A stretch of 36,479 nt of DNA from positions 1 through 36,479 of the forward strand of contig RGZA01000007.1 in the NCBI GenBank assembly GCA_010031785.1. The letters are read 5' to 3'. The position numbers and the translations under genes were made by a program. Shown piece after piece: positions 28,968 through 36,479 of this stretch. Source of the DNA: Alphaproteobacteria bacterium (GTDB lineage Bacteria; Pseudomonadota; Alphaproteobacteria; UBA9219; RGZA01). The notes below the pieces were generated by a model. The model saw only the letters and a list, made by a program, of their open reading frames with translations, ran no database searches and was not told the origin of the DNA. Each line of letters opens with the position of its first letter. Position 1 is the first letter of the stretch.

Positions 28968-29085
28968 CGCTAAGGAGCAAGGAGAGTGACCTGAATAAAG
29001 GGCATTCGTTTATAAAATGCATTTTATTCAAGACACACGCCCCCGCCGAATCCTTAGCGCGATTGGCCACATTCTTAGGGCAATC
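28968..29085 (-). promoter_or_regulatory. Structured pnp 5' leader (nested inverted repeats)
   Basis: CGCTAAGGA(28968-28976)/TCCTTAGCG(29051-29059) perfect 9 bp; inner GAATAAA-GCATT/AATGC-TTTATTC (28993-29029); additional GATTGgCC/GGgCAATC just upstream. Confidence 0.5.
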
Positions 29086-29158
29086 AGCGTACGGAGTAAA
29101 GAGACGCGTAAAGCGCTCCTGATGATTGTTTTTGCTGGATAATTTTTAAAAATTATAG

Positions 29159-30256
29159 CTATAAAAGCGAAGTAACTGTTTCTATGCTATAGTAGCTTAG
29201 CTCGTGCAAATACTCTTCTAATGTTACAAGGCTAAGACAGGGCATTACTCCTTCAAGGGGGAAGGTTTTGTCGACTAGTTTTTTAGCAAGAATGATAGCA
29301 GGAATGGTTGGAATATTGGGGCCATGACCATCGCGCGCAATGATAAACCACGTTATACGATGAGATTGGCCGTGGTGATTTTTGCCCGAAATGATCATAT
29401 GCATTCCACCATCGGCTGAGCCAAAGCGATCAAACCAATTGCTGATCTTCAAAAGTGGTTCTGCATAGTGTGGCAGATAAAGCGGCAACCCTAAGCGCAC
29501 CAACCAGCTTACTATCCATAAGCCAAGATGTAGCGGCCATAATTCTAGCCCTGCAGAAAAACGAACAGATTTCAGTCCATAATACTGTGGCAACAGATCA
29601 AGATCAGGAATATCGCAATTTGCCATCCACCGCATGCCAAGGCCAGGATAGTTTTGCAGATATATATCTTGCCAGCCATAGCGCATATGTTTTTGCCCAG
29701 CGATTATTTTCAGTGGCTTGCCCACATACGATAAAATGGCCTGGGTTGTGGCAAGGCCACGTTCAGCTTTCTGACCAGGGCTGATGCCAAATGTTAAATC
29801 ATCAAAAGATGAGAAATCTTTTTTAAAATGTTCCAGCACGGCTGAAGAAAGTCCGGGCACAGTGCTGGCGCCGCTAATGATTGCAACATGATGCTGTTTT
29901 GCCTTCTCATCAAGTTGCGTAATGCCTGTTACAAAATCGCGGCCATCCGCCAGATCGATATAATGTAAGGATGCTTCAATGCATATGTTCGCAATGTGGT
30001 AATCGCTATTCTGGAATGGGCCGCATGTATTGATAACGACCGATGGTTTTATGAGTTTTAATTGATCTGCGAGTTCACGCCGCACATCAAAAATCGCAGT
30101 CTGTACCAATCCATTCGGTAGCTGCTGAGCAAAGGTTTCCGCCTTTTCCTTATTGCGCCCGGCAATGATAATTCTGTAACCATCGCGGCATAAGGCTGTT
30201 GCAATGCGTTTGCCGAAATTGCCATAGCCGCCAAGGATTAATATAGGGCCGCGCAC
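29159..30256 (-). CDS. Saccharopine dehydrogenase-like NAD(P)-binding protein
   Basis: Rossmann motif ILILGGYGNFGKRIATAL; VVINTCGPFQNSDYHIANICIEASLHYIDLADGRDFV; SGASTVPGLSSAVLEHF. Confidence 0.88.
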   Translation of the reverse strand: MRGPILILGGYGNFGKRIATALCRDGYRIIIAGRNKEKAETFAQQLPNGLVQTAIFDVRRELADQLKLIKPSVVINTCGPFQNSDYHIANICIEASLHYIDLADGRDFVTGITQLDEKAKQHHVAIISGASTVPGLSSAVLEHFKKDFSSFDDLTFGISPGQKAERGLATTQAILSYVGKPLKIIAGQKHMRYGWQDIYLQNYPGLGMRWMANCDIPDLDLLPQYYGLKSVRFSAGLELWPLHLGLWIVSWLVRLGLPLYLPHYAEPLLKISNWFDRFGSADGGMHMIISGKNHHGQSHRITWFIIARDGHGPNIPTIPAIILAKKLVDKTFPLEGVMPCLSLVTLEEYLHELSYYSIETVTSLL

Positions 30257-31224
30257 GACATATCCTTTATTCTAAATTCACCGGTATAGGCAAAAGTTAC
30301 ACCAAACCACGGATGCTTGGCATGCATCCACATGCTAAAGCTATTATCAGAAATGGGTGTTTCTTCTGCGTGTCCTTTTCCGATTATCCATTCAAATGGC
30401 AAGGGGATAATAATATTCATAATGCGCCAAGCATAACCGCGATGGCTTAAAATAACTTTCTGACCATTCCAATGATATATACATCGCCAGCAAATGCCAA
30501 AACGCATAAATTCAATTACTTCATCTTTGCGGTATGGCTTCATCCGCGAAAAAAAACGAACATCTTTTTTTGGATAATGGAAAACTCGTTCAAAACGAAA
30601 TACATCGGAATGTATGCCGCTCCGGAATGTTACTGTGACAGGAATTTGTTTTCCGGATTCTGAAACCAGCACGCCCGATAATCGCGCCATTAAGCCAACG
30701 AGCCATGACACGGTAATATCTAAAACCCCTTCAACGACTACACAATCATTACTATGGGGCTTGATGGCATAATGTTTTTTGAGAACAATAGGTAATATTT
30801 CCCATGTGTCGCCAAAAATTGATTTGAATATTGGTGTATTGTGATCGGGCTCAATGGGAATTACGCCCATAATTATTAATAGATAATGTCGGATGAATTT
30901 GAAAAGCGGATAAAAGAATGCTGAAAGAATCTTCGATCTGAAGAGAAAAACATTTATCTTATTAATGATATCAACCTCGCTTCCCAGCATTGCCAGGAGA
31001 TGCATGGCATCTTTGCCGTAATACGATTTGCCCTGATATTTAATTGCAATCCCTTTATTTAAATCATAGCCTTGTTTCTTTGCTTCTTTAACAAGTGCGT
31101 GTTCTTCTCTGGCATTGATGATTTCCATATTACCAACGGCTTGGCGGAGTTTGATAACTTTTGCGACTTGGCTGCATAATGGGCATTCGCCATCGTAAAT
31201 CAGATAGAGTGTTTCCTTCGTCAT
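30238..31224 (-). CDS. DCC-family thiol-disulfide oxidoreductase-like domain fused to DUF4166
   Basis: N-terminus LYLIYDGECPLCSQVAKVIK (CxxC, DUF393/DCC); C-terminal half IFKSIFGDTWEILPIVLKKHY...HPWFGVTFAYTGEF resembles DUF4166. Start placed at 31224. Confidence 0.8.
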   Translation of the reverse strand: MTKETLYLIYDGECPLCSQVAKVIKLRQAVGNMEIINAREEHALVKEAKKQGYDLNKGIAIKYQGKSYYGKDAMHLLAMLGSEVDIINKINVFLFRSKILSAFFYPLFKFIRHYLLIIMGVIPIEPDHNTPIFKSIFGDTWEILPIVLKKHYAIKPHSNDCVVVEGVLDITVSWLVGLMARLSGVLVSESGKQIPVTVTFRSGIHSDVFRFERVFHYPKKDVRFFSRMKPYRKDEVIEFMRFGICWRCIYHWNGQKVILSHRGYAWRIMNIIIPLPFEWIIGKGHAEETPISDNSFSMWMHAKHPWFGVTFAYTGEFRIKDMSCAALY

Positions 31225-31850
31225 AGAGTCTTCTCTTTGAAAATGCCTTCTTGCAGGAACATTAACCCAAACCATGGATGGATCATTTCTATTCGTACCT
31301 CAAAGCGATCATCGCCATAATCGCTATGCTTAATCATGGCTTTTCCGGGTGAAAATATCATTGGAATGGGTAGGCGCCACTCTGCAATTTTGATAAAATA
31401 ATGTGTTGTTTCAAAGTGCAAGTTACCATTTATGGCATACACATTCATTGTCATGCCAAGCCATGAATTTACATATTCTTCAAATTCATTCTTGCGATTA
31501 AGCGCCATGTAAGAATGAACCTGAAATGGTTTCCTGCCTGTAAAATAATAAACCCTGCTCTTATGAATACTGGGATCGCCATTCTCCTTATAAACCTTCA
31601 CATCAATAGGGACATTGGTTTGGCAATAAGGTATCAGAGGAGCATTAATCAGCTTTGCGCAATATGCAAATAGCTTGCCGAGAGGAGAGCAGCGAACCTC
31701 TGTCATCACTCCATCATATTCTTTTGGTTCGGTATAGAGTGGGTCCTGCTCAAACCGAGCTTGTGTTTTTGAGGATAAATTCTTCCATTGCTCACCAAGC
31801 GCAAGCTTTATAAGCTGTCCTTCAGTTTTGATGTTTGGGTCATTAAGCAT
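31221..31850 (-). CDS. DUF4166-like protein
   Basis: KLALGEQWKNLSSKTQARFEQDP...EMIHPWFGLMFLQEGIF; same end motif (HPWFG...F..G.F) as the preceding fusion protein; ATGA overlap with the DCC gene. Confidence 0.75.
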   Translation of the reverse strand: MLNDPNIKTEGQLIKLALGEQWKNLSSKTQARFEQDPLYTEPKEYDGVMTEVRCSPLGKLFAYCAKLINAPLIPYCQTNVPIDVKVYKENGDPSIHKSRVYYFTGRKPFQVHSYMALNRKNEFEEYVNSWLGMTMNVYAINGNLHFETTHYFIKIAEWRLPIPMIFSPGKAMIKHSDYGDDRFEVRIEMIHPWFGLMFLQEGIFKEKTL

Positions 31851-32318
31851 GGACTATCTAACAGTTAAGTTAATTCATATAATAAGTTCAACCATCCTGT
31901 TTGGCACAGGTATTGGCAGTGCATTTTTTATGTTTATAGCCAATCGCCGCAAAAATGTTTCGGATATTTATTTTGTTACGCGTCATGTTGTGATTGCTGA
32001 TTGGGTTTTTACGACACCAGCCATTATTATTCAGCTCGCATCCGGTATGGGCCTTGTTACTCTTGGTGGTCATATTGTAACAGATTTTTGGTTAATAACA
32101 GCGCTCATCCTATTTTTCTTTGCGGGTGCGTGTTGGCTACCTGTGATATGGCTGCAAATAAAGATGCGTGATATGGCCAAGCAAGCCTTCGATATGCATA
32201 TCCACTTCCTGATCGCTATTGGGAATATGACCGCTGGTGGATATTTCTTGGTGTGCTAGCTTTTCCAAGTGTTCTTATCATTTTTTATTTGATGGTTTTG
32301 AAGCCAATCGGCTTTTGA
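31849..32318 (+). pseudogene. DUF2269-family membrane protein, frameshifted near 32195-32210
   Basis: Frame 1: MDYLTVKLIHIISSTILFGTGIGSAFFMFIANRR...FAGACWLPVIWLQIKMRDMAKQAFDMHI; an adjacent frame then encodes LPDRYWEYDRWWIFLGVLAFPSVLIIFYLMVLKPIGF-stop (ends 32318), matching the expected family C-terminus. Frame 1 alone stops at 32259. Confidence 0.8.
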
Positions 32319-32370
32319 AAGCAAATAGTAGCAAAAACTTAATATGCCATTTTACAAACTAAAATAAAAA

Positions 32371-32393
32371 GGGGCGCTATAAAATAGCGCCCC
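32371..32393 (-). terminator. Rho-independent terminator of the infB-rbfA-truB-rpsO transcript
   Basis: GGGGCGCTA taaaa TAGCGCCCC, followed on the minus strand by TTTTTATTTT. Confidence 0.93.
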
Positions 32394-32417
32394 TTAAATG
32401 AATACTTATAAAAAAGC

Positions 32418-32687
32418 TTACTTACGAATACCAAGCTTTTCGATAATGGTTTTGTAGCTTTCTTCGTTTACAGACTTCAGGTAATCGAGAAGGCTGCGGC
32501 GTTGGCCAACCATTTTGAGAAGGCCACGGCGGGAATGGTTATCCTTTGGGTGCAATTTCAAATGGTCTGAAAGGCAGGTCATCTGGCTGGTGATCAGCGC
32601 GATTTGCACTTCTGGTGAGCCAGTGTCGTTTGCAGAACGGGCGAATGTTGAAACAATTTCTTGTTTTCTGGTTTGGTGTAACGACAT
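32418..32687 (-). CDS. rpsO: 30S ribosomal protein S15
   Basis: [57 protein letters not shown]. Confidence 0.97.
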   Translation of the reverse strand: MSLHQTRKQEIVSTFARSANDTGSPEVQIALITSQMTCLSDHLKLHPKDNHSRRGLLKMVGQRRSLLDYLKSVNEESYKTIIEKLGIRK

Positions 32688-32699
32688 CGGGTACTCCTT

Positions 32700-33641
32700 T
32701 TACGAAAGGTGAAAGACACGCACCGGGTGAACGATATGGCCATCGACTTTTGCAAGCGCCACGCAATCCTCACCATGTTTGACCATAATGATATCGGTGC
32801 TTTGCATCAGCGCTGTAATGCGCAACGGGTGCACAATCACATGTTGACCTTGCCGCAAGCGGCGCGTCTCTACCTCATTGACAGCCAGAGCCGGGATGTC
32901 GTCCAGCACGGTTGCAAGAGGCAATAATACGGCTTGGAACCTTTCCAAACCGCCCTCCTTTTGCCCGATTTTTTCAATGGTTTCCAGTGAAATCGCGCCT
33001 GCCATGGTAAAGGGGCCGCAGCTTAAGCGTTTCAAGGTCTTAACATGGCCATAACAGCCTAAAACCTGCCCAAGATCACGCGCCAGGGAGCGGATATAGG
33101 TACCCTTGCTGCATTCCACGATGAAATCAGCGCTGTGCGCATCGGGCGAACCGACATAGTCAAAGCGGGTGAGGGTGACTTCACGGGTTTGCAATTCAAC
33201 GGTTTCGCCCGCGCGCGCAAGGTCATAGGCGCGCTCACCATTTACATGCAGCGCTGAAAATTGTGGGGGCATTTGCTGAAAGGTGCCTGTGAATTTTTGC
33301 AAGGCTGCTGTGATGGCTTCGGGGGTTGGCCGCGCATCGGATGTTGCAATAGTTTTTCCGGTGCAATCATCGGTATCGCGCGCTTGCCCCCATACCGCAG
33401 TAAAGGCGTAGGATTTTTTTCCATCAAGCACATGATTAACAAGCTTGGTTGCTTCGCCAAGGGCAATGGGCAGAACGCCAGTTGCAAAGGGATCAAGCGT
33501 GCCACCATGGCCTGCTTTTTCAGCATTGAGTTCCCATTTGACGCGGCCAAGTGCCTGGGTTGAGCTAAGCCCTGCGGGCTTATCAAGGATGAGCCAGCCA
33601 TTAATTTTTTGTTTTTGTTTCTTGGGGAGTGTTTGTTTCAT
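32700..33641 (-). CDS. truB: tRNA pseudouridine(55) synthase TruB
   Basis: GWLILDKPAGLSSTQALGRVK; GHGGTLDPFATGVLPIALGEATK; CSKGTYIRSLARDLG. Confidence 0.96.
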   Translation of the reverse strand: MKQTLPKKQKQKINGWLILDKPAGLSSTQALGRVKWELNAEKAGHGGTLDPFATGVLPIALGEATKLVNHVLDGKKSYAFTAVWGQARDTDDCTGKTIATSDARPTPEAITAALQKFTGTFQQMPPQFSALHVNGERAYDLARAGETVELQTREVTLTRFDYVGSPDAHSADFIVECSKGTYIRSLARDLGQVLGCYGHVKTLKRLSCGPFTMAGAISLETIEKIGQKEGGLERFQAVLLPLATVLDDIPALAVNEVETRRLRQGQHVIVHPLRITALMQSTDIIMVKHGEDCVALAKVDGHIVHPVRVFHLS

Positions 33642-34051
33642 TCTTCAGTGTCGTCGTGCTTTAAATCGCGCGCGACATTGGGATCATGCAAAATGCGTTC
33701 GATCCGTTCGGCATATTCAAACGAGGTATCAATCTGGAAATGCAGTTGCGGTACAAAACGCAATTCAACATTCTGTGCAATCACATTTTTAAAATAATAC
33801 TTGGCCTGATTTAAAACCTTTACAGTTTCTGCGCTGTGCTGCCCGCCCAATGTTACGATGTAGGCAGTGGCATTGCGCAAATCGGGGCTTACGCGCACTT
33901 CGGTAACCGTAATAATGCTGCGCGGCAGGCTGGTTTCCCATGGGTAATTACCATCCTGAAACGCTGCTGCCAGCGCATGACGCAATTCCTCACCAACACG
34001 AAGCTGGCGGGGAGTTCTGCTTTGACCTGTAGGGGTTTTAAATTTGCTCAT
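33638..34051 (-). CDS. rbfA: Ribosome-binding factor A
   Basis: SRTPRQLRVGEELRHALAAAFQDG...ITVTEVRVSPDLRNATAYIVTLGG...LRFVPQLHFQIDTSFEYAERIERIL. Start placed at MSKFKTP (34051); the ORF extension to 34105 lies in a palindrome. Confidence 0.93.
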   Translation of the reverse strand: MSKFKTPTGQSRTPRQLRVGEELRHALAAAFQDGNYPWETSLPRSIITVTEVRVSPDLRNATAYIVTLGGQHSAETVKVLNQAKYYFKNVIAQNVELRFVPQLHFQIDTSFEYAERIERILHDPNVARDLKHDDTEE

Positions 34052-34057
34052 CACATA

Positions 34058-34115
34058 GTAGTGAGAAATGAGTAATGAGTAGTGAAGAATTTCCTCATTA
34101 CTCAATACTCACTAC
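34058..34115. repeat. 22-bp inverted repeat (hairpin element) between infB and rbfA
   Basis: gtagtgagaaatgagtaatgag (34058-34079) and ctcattactcaatactcactac (34094-34115): 20/22 complementary, 14-nt loop. Confidence 0.8.
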
Positions 34116-34131
34116 TCAATCCTTTTATCTT

Positions 34132-36479
34132 TTAAAGTTGGCGTGCCACTTCTTCAACTTCGAAGCACTCAATCTGATCGCCTTCTTGAATGTTGTCGTA
34201 GTTTTCAAAGGCCATACCGCATTCATAACCTTCGCGCACTTCCTTGACTTCGTCCTTCATGCGCTTGAGGGTTTTGAGCATGCCTTCATGGATAACAACA
34301 CTGTCACGCAGCAAGCGAACCTTAGCACCGCGCTTGACGATCCCTTCGCTAACCTTACAGCCGGCAATTTTGCCGTGCTTGGTGATGTTGAAGACTTGCA
34401 AGATGGTGGCATAGCCAAGGAATTTCTCGCGTAGATCGGGCGAGAGAAGGCCGGAGAGCATGCCCTTCACATCATCAAGGATGTTATAGATAATCGAGTA
34501 GTAGCGGATATCGACATTATCGCGTTTGGCAAGATCACGCGCTTGCGGATTTGCGCGCACGTTAAAGCCAATGATAAGCGCACCCGATGCTTTTGCCAAA
34601 ATCACATCGGATTCTGAAATCGCGCCCACGGTAGCATCAAGAACTTTGACCTTCACCTCGGTGTTATCGCCGGCAAGCTTATCAAGTGAACCACGGATTG
34701 CTTCAACCGAGCCCTGTACGTCACCTTTAATAAGAACAGGAACTTCCTTTGCAACACCTTCGCGGATGCTGGTGAACATTTCTTCAAGCGATGACTTTGT
34801 TGCGCTTGCTACTTGCTTGGAAGCAAGCTTACGGCGCTTACGGAAGTCACTGATTTCACGCGCGCGCGCTTCGGTTGCTACCACAACGAAATCATCGCCA
34901 GCGAGCGGCACGCCGCCAAGGCCAAGGACTTCAACCGGTTGTGCGGGCAGGGCAGCATCAAGGGGTTTGCCATGATCATTCACAATCGCGCGAACACGAC
35001 CAAGCTCAATACCTGATACAAGAATATCACCAGCGCGCAGGGTTCCTTGCTGAACAAGTACGGTTGCAACTGCACCGCGACCTTTATCCATCTGCGCTTC
35101 GATAACCACGCCCTTACAACTGCGGTTTGGGTTTGCTTTCAGATCAAGCACTTCGGCCTGGAGCAGGATAGTTTCAAGAAGCTTATCAAGGTTCTTGCCC
35201 GTCTTGGCTGATACTTCAACGGACAGCGTTTCACCGCCCATCTCTTCAACCTGAATATCATATTGCAATAATTCCTGACGAACGCGGTTTGGATCGGCAG
35301 CAGGTAAATCAACTTTATTGATCGCAACGATGATCGGAACATTCGCAGCCTTGGCATGCGTAATCGCTTCCACGGTTTGCGGCTTCACACCATCATTCGC
35401 TGCAACGACCAAAATCACTACGTCGGTTACGTTGGCGCCGCGTGCACGCATTTCGGTAAAGGCAGCGTGGCCCGGTGTATCGATAAAGGTGATCTTGCCC
35501 TTTGGAATTTCGACCTGATAGGCACCGATATGCTGGGTGATGCCGCCAGATTCGCGGGACACAACATTGGTCTTGCGAATGGAATCAAGGAGCGAGGTTT
35601 TACCATGATCGACGTGGCCCATAATCGTAACAACAGGCGCGCGCGGTAATAAATCTTCAGCTTTTTCTTCAATTTGCTCAAGACCAATTTCAACGTCGGC
35701 TTCAGCAACGCGGGTGTAGCGATGGCCAAATTCCGATGCGACGAGTTCTGCCGTGTCGGCATCAATAGTTTGGGTGATGGTTGCCATCACGCCAAGCTTC
35801 ATCAGGGATTTGATAACATCGCCTGCACGTTCTGCCATACGGTTGGCAAGTTCCTGCACAGTGATGAATTCAGGAATGACAATGTCGCGAACAATTTTAA
35901 GCTGTTCTTTGGTCATCATCTGACGCATTTGCTTTTCGCGTGCACGGCGCGCGGAGGCGAGCGAGCGCGTACGCTGCATCACTTCTACTTCGCCGCCTTC
36001 ACCCGACATCTGGATTTGCGAGAGCATAACCTTGCCGCTGTTGCGGCCTTTACCGGTGTTGGTATCCCGTTTTGGCGTTGGCGCAGGCGCTGCGGCAACC
36101 TTGCCTGCGGTGCGGCGCTTGGCGCGCGGCGCATCATCATCTTCTTCGTCTGTTGCGCGTTTCATGCCCTTGGGCACGATCAGGGCGCGCGGTGCTTCTT
36201 CGCCATCTTTTTTGCGTTTGGATTCATCTTCAACGCGCTTGGCTTCGCTTTCCTTGGCTTGCTGCTTTTCAAATTCCTGAATTTGACGCAGTTCTTCTAA
36301 TTCGCGTGCGCGCAATGTTTCAGCCGACATAGTGCCGGATGGTTTTGTGCGGTGAACGATATCACCAGGACGTGGACCACCCGTTGGAGCAGGCGGTGCA
36401 TCACGCATTTCAGCTTCGCGCTGTTTTTCTTCATCAATGGCGCCGCGTAGCGCTTGTACGCGTGCTGCACGTTCTTCAT
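34132..36479 (-). CDS. infB: Translation initiation factor IF-2 (N-terminus beyond window edge)
   Basis: [39 protein letters not shown]. The frame stays open past the tracked Met at 36408 ([27 protein letters not shown]), so the true start lies outside. Confidence 0.97.
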   Translation of the reverse strand, partial: EERAARVQALRGAIDEEKQREAEMRDAPPAPTGGPRPGDIVHRTKPSGTMSAETLRARELEELRQIQEFEKQQAKESEAKRVEDESKRKKDGEEAPRALIVPKGMKRATDEEDDDAPRAKRRTAGKVAAAPAPTPKRDTNTGKGRNSGKVMLSQIQMSGEGGEVEVMQRTRSLASARRAREKQMRQMMTKEQLKIVRDIVIPEFITVQELANRMAERAGDVIKSLMKLGVMATITQTIDADTAELVASEFGHRYTRVAEADVEIGLEQIEEKAEDLLPRAPVVTIMGHVDHGKTSLLDSIRKTNVVSRESGGITQHIGAYQVEIPKGKITFIDTPGHAAFTEMRARGANVTDVVILVVAANDGVKPQTVEAITHAKAANVPIIVAINKVDLPAADPNRVRQELLQYDIQVEEMGGETLSVEVSAKTGKNLDKLLETILLQAEVLDLKANPNRSCKGVVIEAQMDKGRGAVATVLVQQGTLRAGDILVSGIELGRVRAIVNDHGKPLDAALPAQPVEVLGLGGVPLAGDDFVVVATEARAREISDFRKRRKLASKQVASATKSSLEEMFTSIREGVAKEVPVLIKGDVQGSVEAIRGSLDKLAGDNTEVKVKVLDATVGAISESDVILAKASGALIIGFNVRANPQARDLAKRDNVDIRYYSIIYNILDDVKGMLSGLLSPDLREKFLGYATILQVFNITKHGKIAGCKVSEGIVKRGAKVRLLRDSVVIHEGMLKTLKRMKDEVKEVREGYECGMAFENYDNIQEGDQIECFEVEEVARQL

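Noticed and set aside
36297-36479. 60-aa minus-strand [18 protein letters not shown] at the right edge
   Set aside because: Out of frame with infB, whose own frame is open to the window end ([27 protein letters not shown]).
1-36479. CRISPR arrays, tRNA/rRNA genes, transposases or integrases
   Set aside because: None recognised by eye on either strand; a tRNAscan-SE/Infernal and ISfinder run would be needed to exclude short or diverged examples.

Overview
The window looks like a chromosomal segment from an alphaproteobacterium (inferred from gene content; no database search was run). From left to right it contains: (1) a minus-strand ATGA-coupled run ruvA(partial)-ruvC-thiD-glmM; (2) a hypothetical protein convergent with acs; (3) a small orphan ORF and an EVE-domain protein; (4) a ~12 kb exopolysaccharide locus of Wzx/Wzy/Wzc type with three GT4 glycosyltransferases, a flippase, two O-antigen polymerase/ligase-like proteins, a CysE-like acetyltransferase, a secreted PslG-like glycoside hydrolase and a BY-kinase/co-polymerase; (5) a Pif1-like helicase with a C-terminal WYL-like domain; (6) an ABC-F ATPase, a PhnA-like protein, a PCu(A)C-like protein lacking the expected copper ligands, a FixH-like protein, TrhO and an Rrf2 regulator; (7) pnp, and the infB-rbfA-truB-rpsO translation cluster. 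The usual rpsO-pnp adjacency is broken by a ~3.1 kb AT-rich island (saccharopine-dehydrogenase-like, DCC/DUF4166 fusion, DUF4166, frameshifted DUF2269). The 3' side of pnp carries a ~0.7 kb segment with an orphan ORF, bounded by a duplicated copy of the pnp 3' end. The points most worth following up are the duplicated pnp tail, the redox/membrane island, the ligand-less PCu(A)C protein, the frameshifted DUF2269 gene, the palindromic intergenic elements and the structured pnp leader. No tRNA, rRNA, CRISPR array or transposase was seen.
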